Numbered from the stretch's first letter, positions 29,894 to 40,160 are shown. The stretch: 64,000 nucleotides of DNA from Flavobacterium lutivivi (GCF_014642275.1 NZ_BMIM01000002.1:341292-405291), one strand, 5' to 3'. Numbers and translations are program-made. Notes: a model not told the origin generated them from the sequence alone.

Positions 29894-30979
29894 TTATTTA
29901 CCTTTTATTGATGCTTCAATATTTCTTTCAATTTTGTGTTCTGGTCTAGACCATCTTGGTTTTTCTCCCAACGATTCAAATGCAGAGTCTTCAGCTTCTA
30001 CAGTTTTGGGTTGCATTAATTTTATAAAAGGTTTTTGAGGTTTTAAACCTAGTAATTCAAACATCTTCATGTCCTCATTTACATCTGGGTTTGGAGTAGT
30101 TAATAATTTGTCTCCAGCAAAAATTGAATTCGCGCCAGCAAAGAAACACATCGCTTGACCTTCTCTGCTCATTTCTGTTCTTCCAGCTGAGAGACGAACT
30201 TGGGTTTCTGGCATAACTATTCTAGTAGTGGCAACCATTCTTATCATTTCCCAAATTTCAACTGGTTTTTCATTTTCCATAGGAGTTCCTTCTACAGCCA
30301 CCAATGCATTAATAGGAACAGACTCGGGTTGAGGATTTAATGTCGAAAGAGCAACAAGCATTCCTGCTCTGTCTTCTATACTTTCACCCATACCAATGAT
30401 TCCTCCACTGCACACAGTAACGTTTGTTTTTCTCACGTTTTCAATGGTCTGAATTCTATCCTCAAAACCTCTAGTTGATATAACTTCTTTATAATATTCT
30501 TCCGAAGTGTCTAAATTATGGTTATAAGCATAAAGTCCTGCTTCGGCTAATCTTTTTGCTTGATTTTCTGTTAGCATACCAAGCGTACAACACACTTCCA
30601 TATCAAGTTTATTGATGGTTCTAACCATTTCAAGCACCTGATCAAATTCTGGTCCATCTTTCACATTGCGCCATGCTGCACCCATACAAACTCTAGAAGA
30701 ACCGCTTGATTTAGCTCTAAGCGCTTGTGCTTTCACTTGTTGAACACTCATTAAATCATTTCCTTCTATATCCGTATGATATCTAGCTGCTTGAGGGCAA
30801 TAACCGCAATCCTCTGGACAACCACCAGTTTTTATAGAAAGCAATGTTGATACCTGTACTACATTGGCGTCGTGATGTTGTCTGTGTATAGTAGCCGCTT
30901 CATATAATAAATCCATTAATGGTTTATTATAGATTGATATAATTTCTTCTTTAGTCCAATTGTGTTTCGTATTGCTCAT
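29894..30979 (-). CDS. bioB: Biotin synthase BioB
   Basis: Radical-SAM enzyme inserting sulfur into dethiobiotin. 361 residues. The 4Fe-4S SAM cluster motif is C54-x3-C58-x2-C61 in GGCPEDCGYCPQ. Further family marks are VCMGAAWRN, EVCCTLGML, YNHNLDTSEEYY, CSGGIIGMGES and RLSAGR, which includes the arginine ligand of the 2Fe-2S cluster. It is unlinked from bioFDA, 11-15 kb away on the opposite strand, and has its own promoter and terminator. Confidence 0.98.
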   Translation of the reverse strand: MSNTKHNWTKEEIISIYNKPLMDLLYEAATIHRQHHDANVVQVSTLLSIKTGGCPEDCGYCPQAARYHTDIEGNDLMSVQQVKAQALRAKSSGSSRVCMGAAWRNVKDGPEFDQVLEMVRTINKLDMEVCCTLGMLTENQAKRLAEAGLYAYNHNLDTSEEYYKEVISTRGFEDRIQTIENVRKTNVTVCSGGIIGMGESIEDRAGMLVALSTLNPQPESVPINALVAVEGTPMENEKPVEIWEMIRMVATTRIVMPETQVRLSAGRTEMSREGQAMCFFAGANSIFAGDKLLTTPNPDVNEDMKMFELLGLKPQKPFIKLMQPKTVEAEDSAFESLGEKPRWSRPEHKIERNIEASIKGK

Positions 30980-31001
30980 AATAGCTATATGTATGTGGCA
31001 T

Positions 31002-31031
31002 CAAAAATAATCAATTGCCGTTAAGTGACAA
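31002..31031 (-). promoter_or_regulatory. Promoter for bioB
   Basis: On the minus strand TTG (31031-31029) and TATTTTTG (31009-31002) are spaced by 19 bp, matching the Bacteroidetes promoter, with a leader of about 22 bp. No obvious BirA-type operator is visible. Confidence 0.6.
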
Positions 31032-31069
31032 AAGGAAAAGGAGTTTTTGATAAACGTTATTTTAGATTA

Positions 31070-32005
31070 TTAAGAATTCTTTTTAGCAAATGAAATTGTT
31101 GCCTCTTTGTCAAGATTCAATTGATTTTTTAAATCATTTAGAGTATCAAATTTCTTTTCTTCTCTAATTCTTTTTAGGAAATGAATGGTGATTGGTTTGT
31201 TATATATATCATTATCAAATTCCAGTATATTAACTTCAATTTTTTGATTTTTGGAATCGTCGGTAGTTGGGTTTGTTCCAATATTCATCATCCCAAAAAA
31301 TGCTTTTTCAAGAACATTTACTTTGACAATATAAACACCAGACTTTGGAATTAATTTGTAATTTTCTTCAACAAAAATATTAGCTGTTGGAAACCCAATA
31401 GTTCTACCAAGTTTTTTCCCTTCAATAACTTTTCCAGAAATTATATATTCATAACCAAGATATTGATTGGCTAAATCAATATTGCCTTCGTTGAGAGCAT
31501 TTCTTATTTTTGTGGAACTAATTGCAGCTTCATTAATTTCTTCCGCAGAAATCTGCTCAACTTCAAAATCATATTCCTTTCCAAATTCAATTAAATCATT
31601 GATATCGGCGGTTCTATTTCTGCCGAACCGATGATCGTGACCAATGATTATTTTTTTTATATTAAATTGTCCAATCAGGACATTCTTCACGAACTCTTCA
31701 GCCGTTAGTCTCGAAAAATCTTTGTCAAAAGGATGAATAACCAGGTTGTCAATTCCTAATTCATTCATCAAAACAATTTTTTCGTCTATCGTATTGAGTT
31801 GTTTCATTTCTTCCGTAGATTGAAGAACAGTTCTTGGATGAGGAAAAAAAGTCAAAACAACACTTTCTGCATTCAAGTTTTTTGATGAGGCGATTACTTT
31901 TTCAAGAATTTTTTTATGTCCAAGGTGAACTCCATCAAAAGTCCCAAGAGTTACGATGGTCTTGCTTTGAGTGGTAAATGATTGAATTGAATTAAAAATT
32001 TTCAA
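31070..32005 (-). CDS. ribF: Bifunctional riboflavin kinase / FAD synthetase RibF
   Basis: Makes FMN and FAD from riboflavin. N-terminal adenylyltransferase domain with VTLGTFDGVHLGHKKIL and IGHDHRFGRNR, a SSTKIRNAL segment, and a C-terminal riboflavin kinase domain with GRTIGFPTANI and GVYIV. The frame is open to an ATG at 32080, but those 25 extra residues are atypical and a TACTTTTG box lies at 32026-32019. TTG at 32005 (KIFNSIQSF) gives about 312 residues, the usual length, and is preferred, though a TTG start with a short leader needs checking. Confidence 0.92.
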   Translation of the reverse strand: MKIFNSIQSFTTQSKTIVTLGTFDGVHLGHKKILEKVIASSKNLNAESVVLTFFPHPRTVLQSTEEMKQLNTIDEKIVLMNELGIDNLVIHPFDKDFSRLTAEEFVKNVLIGQFNIKKIIIGHDHRFGRNRTADINDLIEFGKEYDFEVEQISAEEINEAAISSTKIRNALNEGNIDLANQYLGYEYIISGKVIEGKKLGRTIGFPTANIFVEENYKLIPKSGVYIVKVNVLEKAFFGMMNIGTNPTTDDSKNQKIEVNILEFDNDIYNKPITIHFLKRIREEKKFDTLNDLKNQLNLDKEATISFAKKNS

Positions 32006-32200
32006 AATAATTTTTTTGCAAAAGTAATTTTTAGATTTCAAATCTAGAAAATATTCAAAGAAATAATGAAATACTTGCATATTTCTACCAACAATAATAT
32101 TTATAGAGTTATTTCTTAATAACTTTCTTAAATATGTTTGCGAAATTTGTAATTTACTGAAAGATAAGTATCTTTGGCAACTTATTAATTAAACCACAAA

Positions 32201-34906
32201 ATGAAAAAACAACTACTCTTCTTGTTTATAATGGCGTTTACAACTGTTTTAAACGCTCAAAAAAACAATTCTTGGAGTTTTTTAGACTCTGAACGACAAG
32301 TTAATACAAACAAAATTAGAACAACAGAATACTCTGAAAATCAAAAGCTTTTGAGTTTTGATTCATCAAAATTATCACAAGCGTTAATAAATGTAGCTGA
32401 TGTAAAATCAGGACTTTCAGGTGTTGAAGTTATTTTTCCAAATATTAATGGAGAAATGGAAAGGTTTTTGGTTTGGGAATCTTCAAATTTTGAACCAGGA
32501 CTTCAAGCTAAATACCCAGAAATTAGAGCCTTTGCAGGGAAAAGTGTTGATAATCCTGGTAGCACTATCCGTTTTAGTTTTTCACCATATGGTGTTCAAA
32601 CTATGGTATTTCGTCCAGACACAGGTTCAGAATTTATTGAACCATATACAAAAGACAGCTCAGTCTATGTGTTGTTTGATTCTCAAACTAGAATAATTGG
32701 TCAGTTGCCATTTAGTTGTGGTACTCAAGACGTTGCATTAAGCCAAGAATTATCAGGTTCAATAACATCTCAGAACAGAGCAAGTAATCAGGTTTATAAA
32801 ACGATGAGACTAGCACTTTCATGTACTGGAGAATATGGTGCTTATTTTGGTGGAGTTTCTCAAGCAATCGCAGCAATGAACGCAACCATGACTAGATGTA
32901 ATGGGGTTTTTGAAAGAGATTTGGCTATTAAATTATTAATGATTGATAATAATGATGTTGTTGTTTATACTAATGCATCAACAGACCCATATTCTGCTGC
33001 TGCAACAGGTTCCAATGGTGCTTGGAATACAGAGTTAATGAACAACTTACACAATACTCTTGGTGATGATGCTTTTGATATTGGGCATTTATTTGGTGCC
33101 TCTGGTGGTGGTGGAAATGCAGGTTGTATAGGTTGTGTTTGTACAAATGTATTATCAACTGGAGGTGGATCAAATTCAAGTTATAAAGGAGCAGGTTTTA
33201 CTTCGCCTGCAGATGGAGTTCCTCAAGGAGATAATTTTGATATTGATTATGTAGCACACGAAATGGGTCATCAAATGGGAGCAAATCACACGTTCTCGCA
33301 TACTTCTGAAAATAATTCAGTGAACGTTGAGCCAGGTTCAGGAACTACAATCATGGCATATGCAGGTTTAGGCGGAACGGGTATTGACATTCAATTACAT
33401 TCTGATGATTATTTTACATACAAAAGTATAGCTCAAATTCAATCGAATATGAACACTAAGACTTGCCCCATCTCATACAATAGTTCGACAAGTCCAGCTT
33501 TCAATAACGTAAAACCTACTGTTAGCGCAGGACTGGATTATACAATTCCTATTAGCACAGCTTTTAAATTGACTGGTGCAGCTAGTGATACAGATGGAGA
33601 AGTATTAAGTTATTGCTGGGAACAAAATGATGACGCAACTACTGTAGGTTCAACAGCTTGTATTCCATCTCCAACTAAGACAAACGGTCCAAATTTCAGA
33701 TCAAGACCACCAGTTGCTACTCCAGTTAGATATATGCCACCATTAGCAAATGTATTAGCTGGTTCAGTAAGCACATATTGGGAAACCACATCATCTGTTT
33801 CAAGAAATTTAACTTTTGCATTAACTGTTCGTGATAATGTATTGAACGGAGGTCAAACAAATAGTGATGCAAATGCCATTACAGTTACTTCAACTGCTGG
33901 ACCATTTCAGGTAACTTCTCAAAATTCTGCAGGAATAAACTGGGTTCAAAATACTCAAGAAACAATTACTTGGAATGTAAATAATACCACAGCTTTGCCT
34001 GGTTCTGCAAATGTAAACATTAAGCTATCTACTGATGGTGGATTAAACTTTGATACAGTTTTGGCTGCCAATACACCTAATGATGGTTCAGAAATAATTA
34101 CTGTTCCAGATATTACAGGTGCAAACTGTAGAATTTTGATTGAGCCAACGGATAACATATATTATACTGTAAACTCAAAAGCATTTACAATAGGTTATGA
34201 CTGTCATATTTATTCAACTAATCCAAATGCGGCAATAGCTGACGGTGCTGGAACAAATCAAGCAGGTGCTACAACTACTTCTATTATTAATGTTCCTGAT
34301 AATATTACCATAAGCAACATGAAGGTTAATTTAAAAATTAATCACACTAAGATTGGAGATTTAGTTGTGAAAATTACACATCCAGATGGAACACTAAGAA
34401 CGTTGTGGAGTAGAAGTTGTAATTCTGCTACTTATTCTAATATTGATGTAACTTTTGCCGATGAATATAGTACGATTTCATGTGCTAGTCCAACTAGTGG
34501 TAGCTATCGTTCATTCCAAACCTTGTCTGGGTTTAATAACAAATCTTCGTTAGGAAACTGGACATTAACGGTGACAGATAATAATATAAATAATACTGGA
34601 ACTTTAGTTTCTTGGGGTGTAGATTTTGGTTGTACACTTGGAGTTAATCAAAACGAATTTTCGGATTTAGTAGTTTATCCAAATCCAAGCAAAGGAAACT
34701 TTAATGTACAATTCACTAATGCAGAAGCTAGCAAAGTACAACTGTCCTTATATGACATAAGTGGTAGAAATATATACAACAATACTTATGATGGAAACTC
34801 ATATTTCAATGAAAATGTTCAATTGAATAGTCTGCAAGCTGGAGTTTATTTATTAAACGTTAGTAATGGTAAAATCAACCAGACGAAAAGAATCGTTATT
34901 GAGTAA
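32201..34906 (+). CDS. Secreted reprolysin-like zinc metalloprotease with P domain and T9SS sorting domain
   Basis: 901 residues. Signal peptide ending near LNAQ; a propeptide of about 180 residues; a metallopeptidase domain with the zinc motif HEMGHQMGANH starting at H353 and a downstream Met turn (TIMAYAG). A Ser/Thr-rich linker region follows, then a proprotein-convertase P-like beta domain (ISNMKVNLKINHTKIGDLVVKI, SLGNWTLTVTDN), and a type A T9SS domain (VVYPNPSKGNFNV). It is predicted to be exported and to degrade or process extracellular protein. Confidence 0.93.
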   Translation: MKKQLLFLFIMAFTTVLNAQKNNSWSFLDSERQVNTNKIRTTEYSENQKLLSFDSSKLSQALINVADVKSGLSGVEVIFPNINGEMERFLVWESSNFEPGLQAKYPEIRAFAGKSVDNPGSTIRFSFSPYGVQTMVFRPDTGSEFIEPYTKDSSVYVLFDSQTRIIGQLPFSCGTQDVALSQELSGSITSQNRASNQVYKTMRLALSCTGEYGAYFGGVSQAIAAMNATMTRCNGVFERDLAIKLLMIDNNDVVVYTNASTDPYSAAATGSNGAWNTELMNNLHNTLGDDAFDIGHLFGASGGGGNAGCIGCVCTNVLSTGGGSNSSYKGAGFTSPADGVPQGDNFDIDYVAHEMGHQMGANHTFSHTSENNSVNVEPGSGTTIMAYAGLGGTGIDIQLHSDDYFTYKSIAQIQSNMNTKTCPISYNSSTSPAFNNVKPTVSAGLDYTIPISTAFKLTGAASDTDGEVLSYCWEQNDDATTVGSTACIPSPTKTNGPNFRSRPPVATPVRYMPPLANVLAGSVSTYWETTSSVSRNLTFALTVRDNVLNGGQTNSDANAITVTSTAGPFQVTSQNSAGINWVQNTQETITWNVNNTTALPGSANVNIKLSTDGGLNFDTVLAANTPNDGSEIITVPDITGANCRILIEPTDNIYYTVNSKAFTIGYDCHIYSTNPNAAIADGAGTNQAGATTTSIINVPDNITISNMKVNLKINHTKIGDLVVKITHPDGTLRTLWSRSCNSATYSNIDVTFADEYSTISCASPTSGSYRSFQTLSGFNNKSSLGNWTLTVTDNNINNTGTLVSWGVDFGCTLGVNQNEFSDLVVYPNPSKGNFNVQFTNAEASKVQLSLYDISGRNIYNNTYDGNSYFNENVQLNSLQAGVYLLNVSNGKINQTKRIVIE

Positions 34907-34990
34907 TTAAATATTTGATTTCCATATTTTGATAAAGAAAACATTTAGATATTATAAAAATTAGTAAATTTGTTTGTTAAACAGACTATT

Positions 34991-36226
34991 ATGAAAAAAA
35001 CATTTATTTCATTGATGATTCTTTTTAGTGCTTTCATCAATGCACAACAGAGAACATGTGGAACAACTCAAAAATTGCAAGAGTTAATAGCTAATGATCC
35101 GAGTTTTGCTCAGCATCATGCAGAGACTATGGATTATCTTAGAAATCCAGAAGTACAAGCTGCCAATAGACAACAACCAAATGTAGTTTACACAATTCCT
35201 GTTGTTGTTCACGTGTTGTATAAAAATGCAACACAAAATATTAGTGATGCACAAATAGCCTCACAAATTGCAATTTTGAATGCTGATTATAGAAAAACTA
35301 ACTCTGATTTCAATACGGTTGTGCCAACAGCTTTTAGACCATCAGGAGCAGATTTTGAATTAGCTTTTTGTATGGCAACAAGAAAACCAGATGGAACCGC
35401 AACAACAGGTATTGAAAGAAAATCTGTGAGTTCATCATTTATTTTTGAAGATCAATATTATACTTCTGCGGGTTTACCTGTTTGGGATCCTACAAAATAC
35501 TTAAATATTTGGGTTGGTCGTTTTACAGATAACACATTATTAGGGTTTGCTTATTTACCTACAATTGTTGGTACTTCATGGGCAGATCGTGATGGACTTT
35601 GTATTGGTGATCAATTTTTTGGAAGCACAGGAACTGCTTTAGCTCCTTATAATAAAGGAAGAACAGCAACACACGAGATAGGACATTATTTTGGATTAGA
35701 TCATCCTTGGGGTGATGGAAGCTGTTCTGGTGATGATGGAGTAGCAGATACTCCTGCGACTTATGATGCATACTATGATTGTGTTACTTTTCCAAACAAT
35801 GATTATACTTGTACAACAACAGCTAATGGAGCTATGTTCATGAACTACATGGATTATGTGCCTGATGCTTGTATGGCTTTTTTCACTACTGGACAAAAAG
35901 CAATTGCCACTGCAACTATGAATGGACCTAGAGCAAGTTTGAAAACTTCTAACGGATGTCAATCATTGAGTGTAACTGAGCAAGAAGCTATAAATGCAAT
36001 TGCGGTTTACCCTAATCCAGTTAGTCAGTTTTTTATGATTACATCTCCACAGATAAATGTTGATTTTGTTGAAATTTTCAACACTAGTGGTCAATTAGTA
36101 AAAACTCAAAAACTTGATGAAATCAATAATAAAATTCAAGTTGGTGAACTACAATCAGGTATTTATTATTTAAGAATTTACAATGAAGGTAAACTTCTTA
36201 AATCTGATAAGTTAGTAAAAAAATAA
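34991..36226 (+). CDS. Secreted pappalysin-like M43 zinc metalloprotease with T9SS sorting domain
   Basis: 411 residues from the ATG at 34991. A TAAATTTG box at 34965-34972 lies just upstream, so the earlier ATG at 34970 is unlikely. Signal peptide ends near FINAQ. The zinc motif is HEIGHYFGLDH, starting at H228 (codon at 35672), followed by a WGDGSCSGDDGVADTP segment and the Met turn MNYMDYVPDACM, which are typical of M43. The C-terminus (VYPNPVSQFF, LQSGIYYLRI) is a type A T9SS sorting domain. It follows another secreted protease, together forming a proteolytic pair. Confidence 0.93.
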   Translation: MKKTFISLMILFSAFINAQQRTCGTTQKLQELIANDPSFAQHHAETMDYLRNPEVQAANRQQPNVVYTIPVVVHVLYKNATQNISDAQIASQIAILNADYRKTNSDFNTVVPTAFRPSGADFELAFCMATRKPDGTATTGIERKSVSSSFIFEDQYYTSAGLPVWDPTKYLNIWVGRFTDNTLLGFAYLPTIVGTSWADRDGLCIGDQFFGSTGTALAPYNKGRTATHEIGHYFGLDHPWGDGSCSGDDGVADTPATYDAYYDCVTFPNNDYTCTTTANGAMFMNYMDYVPDACMAFFTTGQKAIATATMNGPRASLKTSNGCQSLSVTEQEAINAIAVYPNPVSQFFMITSPQINVDFVEIFNTSGQLVKTQKLDEINNKIQVGELQSGIYYLRIYNEGKLLKSDKLVKK

Positions 36227-36245
36227 TCTAATAAATCATATAATA

Positions 36246-36270
36246 AAAAAGCTCCAAATGGGAGCTTTTT
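36246..36270. terminator. Bidirectional terminator between M43 protease gene and pth
   Basis: AAAAAGCTCC and GGAGCTTTTT form a 10-bp stem with a 5-base loop, A-rich on one side and T-rich on the other, so it can stop the convergent transcripts from both sides. Confidence 0.85.
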
Positions 36271-36893
36271 TATTTTCCGTTAAATTCATTCATCGTGTTT
36301 GACAATCCAGCTAATGCAAAGCTTTCAATGGCTTTTTTAGCTACGTCTAGTCTTTCGGGTAATTTTGTTTTTTCTTCTTCATTCCACTCGCCTAGAACAT
36401 AATCTACCTGCTGACCTTTTTTAAACTGATCACTAATTCCAAATCTAAATCTAGGATATTCTGTAGTATTAAGTGTTTGTTGTATGCTTTTTAAACCATT
36501 ATGACCACCATCGCTACCTTTTGATTTTATTCTAATGGTTCCAAAAGACAAATTCAAATCATCGGTAATGATAAAAATATTTTCCTTTTCAATGTTTTCT
36601 TTTTCCATCCAGTATTTAACAGCTTTACCGCTCAGGTTCATGTATGTATTTGGCTTCAAGAAAATTAATTTTCTTCCTTTAATAGAATGTTCTGCAATAT
36701 CACCAAGTTTTACTGTTTGAAAAGTTAGATTTTCTTTATCGGCAAAATTATCTAAGACTTTAAAACCAATATTGTGTCTTGTGTTGGCATATTCTGAACC
36801 TATATTTCCCAATCCTACTATTAGAAATTTTTTCATTTGAGAAGGAGTTTTATTTTTTTGACTGTTAAAAATATTTTTAATCCAATTCATCAT
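36270..36893 (-). CDS. pth: Peptidyl-tRNA hydrolase Pth
   Basis: Releases tRNA from dropped-off peptidyl-tRNA. Motifs: FLIVGLGNIGSEYANTRHNIGF with the catalytic His (H40 in the long form), LKPNTYMNLSG, and DDLNLSFGTIRIKSKGSDGGHNGLKS. Two starts are possible. ATG 36893 gives a 19-residue basic extension, which I recall as common in Flavobacterium annotations. ATG 36836 gives the standard 188 residues. A TACATTTG box at 36906-36899 would put the transcript start almost at 36893, which favours the shorter form; the longer is listed to cover both. Confidence 0.93.
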   Translation of the reverse strand: MMNWIKNIFNSQKNKTPSQMKKFLIVGLGNIGSEYANTRHNIGFKVLDNFADKENLTFQTVKLGDIAEHSIKGRKLIFLKPNTYMNLSGKAVKYWMEKENIEKENIFIITDDLNLSFGTIRIKSKGSDGGHNGLKSIQQTLNTTEYPRFRFGISDQFKKGQQVDYVLGEWNEEEKTKLPERLDVAKKAIESFALAGLSNTMNEFNGK

Positions 36894-36919
36894 TTTAGCA
36901 AATGTAGTTTTAAAAATAA

Positions 36920-36946
36920 AAAAGCATCGGAATTTCCGATGCTTTT
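36920..36946 (-). terminator. Terminator after rplY
   Basis: AAAAGCATCGGAA and TTCCGATGCTTTT form a 13-bp stem (about 11 bp once a minimal loop is allowed); on the minus strand the T-rich side follows. It separates rplY from pth although both are on the same strand. Confidence 0.8.
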
Positions 36947-36968
36947 CTTTTATAAAGGATAAATTTTA

Positions 36969-37577
36969 TTATTTTTTCTTTCCTTTTGTTGCAGCTTTTT
37001 CTGCTTTTGCAGCTTCTTGAGCAGCCTTCATTGCAGCACGTGAAATCTTCACTTGGCATACAACTGTGTTGTCTGGATGCATTAATTTGAAATTGTTAGT
37101 TTCAATTTTAGTAATATATAATTTATTACCCATTTGCAATTCAGATATGTTTGCTTCTACAAAATCAGGAAGATTTTTTGGTAAAGCTTTTACTTTTAAT
37201 CTGCGTTGATTTAAACGTAATTCACCACCCAAAAGTACACCTGGTGAAGTTCCAGTAATTTTAACAGGAACTTCCATAATGATTTCTTTTTTCTCGTCCA
37301 ATTGGAAAAAATCAATGTGAAGAATTTTGTCAGAAACTGGATCAAACTGGATATCCTGAAGGATAGCATCAGTAGTTTTACCATTCAAATCTACTACAAC
37401 TGTATGCGCATTTGGGGTGTAAACCAAGCTTTTGAATGCTTTGTCTTCTGCAGCAAAATGTACTGGTTGTTTTCCTCCGTAAATAACGCAAGGAACCATT
37501 CCAGCATCACGTAAGGCTTTTGTAGCTTTTTTGCCTACGCTTTCTCTTTCTTGTCCTTTAATCGTAATCGATTTCAT
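36969..37577 (-). CDS. rplY: 50S ribosomal protein L25/general stress protein Ctc
   Basis: 202 residues. The N-terminal L25 domain ([35 protein letters not shown], shown here only by its SVGKKATK and VPCVIYGG cores) binds 5S rRNA, and a TL5-type beta C-terminal domain follows ([16 protein letters not shown]). The tail is rich in Ala and Lys (residues about 182-202). It sits 27 bp downstream of prs on the same strand, the usual Bacteroidetes order prs-rplY-pth. Confidence 0.96.
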   Translation of the reverse strand: MKSITIKGQERESVGKKATKALRDAGMVPCVIYGGKQPVHFAAEDKAFKSLVYTPNAHTVVVDLNGKTTDAILQDIQFDPVSDKILHIDFFQLDEKKEIIMEVPVKITGTSPGVLLGGELRLNQRRLKVKALPKNLPDFVEANISELQMGNKLYITKIETNNFKLMHPDNTVVCQVKISRAAMKAAQEAAKAEKAATKGKKK

Positions 37578-37604
37578 TTAAAAATATTTATAGTTAATAA
37601 TAAT

Positions 37605-38546
37605 TTACATTAAAAATTTTCCACTAATGGAAGTATTATTTTGTACCATGTGCATTACTTCTGCAAATAATGGTGCACAACTCACAACTCTAATTTTTTT
37701 AGACTCTTTTTTTAACGGAATTGAATCTGTAACTATTAATTCTGTTAATTTAGAATTCTCTATTTTCTCATACGCACTTCCAGATAATATGGCGTGTGTA
37801 CAGATTGCTCTAACACTTAATGCACCTCTTTCTATCATCAAATCAGCAGCTTTTGCTAATGTTCCACCAGTATCAATCATGTCGTCAACCAACACAACAT
37901 TTCTACCTTTTACTTCACCTATCAATTCCATTGTATCAATTACATTGGCAGCTTTTCTTTGCTTGTAACAAATAACAACATCAGATTCTAAAAACTTAGA
38001 ATATGCATAAGCCCTTTTTGAACCTCCCATGTCTGGAGATGCTATTGTCATGTTTTCCAATTTTAATCCTCTTAAATAAGGCAGAAAAATTGTAGAAGCA
38101 AACAAGTGATCAACTGGTTTTTCAAAAAATCCTTGAATTTGATCTGCGTGCAAATCCATTGTCATAATTCTTGTTGCTCCAGCTGTTTCCAATAGTTTAG
38201 CAACTAATTTTGCTCCAATTGGTACACGAGGTTTGTCTTTTCTATCTTGTCTTGCCCAACCAAAGTAAGGGATTACAGGAGTTATGTGTCTGGCAGATGC
38301 TCTTTTAGCAGCATCAATCATTAATAATAATTCCATTAAATTGTCTGCGCTAGGAAAAGTAGAGCATACAATAAAAACACGTAAACCTCTTATAGACTCT
38401 TCAAAAGAAGGTTGAAATTCACCATCACTAAATTTTGAGAACGTAACTTTACCTAGTGGAACACCATATTCTTTCGATATCTGTTCTGCTAGATAGACGC
38501 TTTGCGAACATGCAAATATCTTTGCTTCTGGTTCTTGATGCGACAT
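37605..38546 (-). CDS. prs: Ribose-phosphate pyrophosphokinase Prs
   Basis: Makes PRPP from ribose-5-phosphate and ATP for nucleotides, His and Trp. 313 residues. Motifs: FSDGEFQPSFEESIRG, YFGWARQDRK, the MDLHADQIQGFF segment, and the PRPP loop VVLVDDMIDTGGTL. The start ATG at 38546 is followed by MSHQEPEAKIFACSQS, normal for the family in Flavobacteria. Confidence 0.98.
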   Translation of the reverse strand: MSHQEPEAKIFACSQSVYLAEQISKEYGVPLGKVTFSKFSDGEFQPSFEESIRGLRVFIVCSTFPSADNLMELLLMIDAAKRASARHITPVIPYFGWARQDRKDKPRVPIGAKLVAKLLETAGATRIMTMDLHADQIQGFFEKPVDHLFASTIFLPYLRGLKLENMTIASPDMGGSKRAYAYSKFLESDVVICYKQRKAANVIDTMELIGEVKGRNVVLVDDMIDTGGTLAKAADLMIERGALSVRAICTHAILSGSAYEKIENSKLTELIVTDSIPLKKESKKIRVVSCAPLFAEVMHMVQNNTSISGKFLM

Positions 38547-38597
38547 TATAATTTGTTGTTATGTAGTTAGTTAGTTGTGTGTTGCTTTTCAGCGGTG

Positions 38598-38605
38598 CAA
38601 ATTTA
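38598..38605 (-). promoter_or_regulatory. prs promoter -7 box
   Basis: TAAATTTG on the minus strand, about 50 bp upstream of the prs ATG. No clear TTG -33 partner was found. Confidence 0.5.
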
Positions 38606-38647
38606 GGAATTAAATTTAACTCTTGAAGAATATTTTTGAGTATTTTT

Positions 38648-38679
38648 TTGATAAAATGTATAAAAATGTTTTACATTTG
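38648..38679 (+). promoter_or_regulatory. tRNA-Leu promoter
   Basis: TTG (38648-38650) and TACATTTG (38672-38679) spaced by 21 bp, 23 bp upstream of the mature tRNA 5' end. Confidence 0.7.
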
Positions 38680-38702
38680 CACCCACCAATAAAAGCAAAA
38701 TT

Positions 38703-38782
38703 GCCCGGATGGCGGAATTGGTAGACGCGCACGACTCAAACTCGTGTTCTTCGGAGTGTGGGTTCGATTCCCACTCCGGGTA
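38703..38782 (+). tRNA. tRNA-Leu (anticodon CAA)
   Basis: Cloverleaf folds: acceptor GCCCGGA with TCCGGGT, D arm GGCGGAATTGGTAGACGC, anticodon stem CACGA/TCGTG with loop CTCAAAC (anticodon CAA), a class II variable arm around TTCTTCGGAG, and T loop GTGGGTTCGATTCCCAC. Discriminator A is at 38782 and CCA is not encoded. Confidence 0.95.
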
Positions 38783-38786
38783 CAAG

Positions 38787-38806
38787 ACCTCTCAGAAATG
38801 GGAGGT
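38787..38806 (+). terminator. tRNA-Leu terminator
   Basis: ACCTCTCA and TGGGAGGT form an 8-bp stem with one G-T pair around a GAAA loop, followed by seven T. It ends 4 bp before the convergent mgtE stop. Confidence 0.85.
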
Positions 38807-38810
38807 TTTT

Positions 38811-40160
38811 TTATATTCCTAAAATTAATTTAGCTATCGTAAAGTAGAGTAGAATTCCAAAAACATCATTTGTTGTAGATATAAATGGACCAGTTGCAAT
38901 CGCTGGATCAATCTTGTTTTTATGAAGAAATAACGGAACAAGTGTTCCAGTAATTGCCGCAAAAAGAATAACAACAATAATTGAGATTGAAATGGCCATA
39001 CCAACCTGATACTGCTGATAAACTACAGAATGAAATACTAAAAGCATCAGAGAAATAATAGTTCCAGAAATCATTGCCACAGAAAGTTCTTTTGTAAGAT
39101 AGTTTCGGTTGAATTCCTTCAGTGTACCATTTGCTAAACCTTGAACCACAATAGCTGATGCTTGAACACCAATATTTCCTGCGGTTGCAGAGAGAAGAGG
39201 AACAAAAATGATTAAAGTTTCAAATTTGTGAAAAGCTTTTTCGTTACCTTTCAAAATATATGAAGCAATAATTTCTACTACCATTCCTATCAAAAGCCAC
39301 GGTAATCGAGCTTTAGTTAATTCAAAAACGCTATCGCTTGCCTCAACATCTTGAGTAATACCCGCAGCCATTTGGTAATCTTTGTCGGCTTCTTCTTTGA
39401 TTACGTCAACTATATCATCAATGGTTACTCTACCAACAAGTCTTCCTAGCTCATCGACAACTGGTATTGCTTCTAGGTCATATTTTTGCATTACTCTAGC
39501 AACTTCAGTATTTGGAGTATCAACTTTTACATAATCAACTTTTTTGATATAAACTTGACTAATAGGAGTTTTGGTTGAGGTAGTTAATAAATCTTTTAAC
39601 GAAAGCCTTCCTTTTAATCTGTTTTCGTCATCAACTACATATATTGAGTGAACTCTGGTAACATGTTCTGCTTGTATGCGCATTTCTTTAACACAAGTAA
39701 GCACGTTCCAGTTTTCATTGACTTTAACCAACTCTTTACCCATTAATCCACCAGCTGTATCCTCATCATAGCGGAGTAAATCCACAATATCTTTTGCATG
39801 TTCAACGTCTTCAAGTTCTGATATTACCTCTTCTTTTTTTCTCTGAGGCAATTCGGCAATAATATCTGCGGCATCATCAGTGTCAAGTTCGTCTATTTCT
39901 TCGGCAATTTCTTTTGCAGAAAGACCTTGAAGTATTTTTTCTCGAACATCTTCTTCTAATTCTAGAAGGATTTCGGCTGTTTTTTCACTATCAAGTATTT
40001 TGAAGATATAAATAGCGTCATCAACATCTAACTCATTAAAAATTTCGGCCAAATCAGCATGATGCAAATCGTTTAACAACACCTCAAGTTCACTATCTTT
40101 TTTTTGGTGAATGAGTTGTTCGATTTGTTCTAATAATTCTTTGCTGATTTTAAACTGCAT
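38811..40160 (-). CDS. mgtE: Magnesium transporter MgtE
   Basis: About 449 residues. The N-terminal superhelical domain has the usual repeats ([27 protein letters not shown]), followed by two CBS domains ([12 protein letters not shown] to VIKEEADKD) that sense Mg2+, and five transmembrane helices with the pore-region sequence [13 protein letters not shown] and a [10 protein letters not shown] helix. An ATG lies 9 bp upstream (40169), but ATG 40160 ([13 protein letters not shown]) fits the family start. Either start overlaps the end of rsmA. Confidence 0.95.
   Translation of the reverse strand: MQFKISKELLEQIEQLIHQKKDSELEVLLNDLHHADLAEIFNELDVDDAIYIFKILDSEKTAEILLELEEDVREKILQGLSAKEIAEEIDELDTDDAADIIAELPQRKKEEVISELEDVEHAKDIVDLLRYDEDTAGGLMGKELVKVNENWNVLTCVKEMRIQAEHVTRVHSIYVVDDENRLKGRLSLKDLLTTSTKTPISQVYIKKVDYVKVDTPNTEVARVMQKYDLEAIPVVDELGRLVGRVTIDDIVDVIKEEADKDYQMAAGITQDVEASDSVFELTKARLPWLLIGMVVEIIASYILKGNEKAFHKFETLIIFVPLLSATAGNIGVQASAIVVQGLANGTLKEFNRNYLTKELSVAMISGTIISLMLLVFHSVVYQQYQVGMAISISIIVVILFAAITGTLVPLFLHKNKIDPAIATGPFISTTNDVFGILLYFTIAKLILGI

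Noticed and set aside
38603-38785. Minus-strand 60-residue reading frame over tRNA-Leu
   Set aside because: It is the antisense shadow of the tRNA gene (EWESNPHSEEHEF-type text); no independent support.
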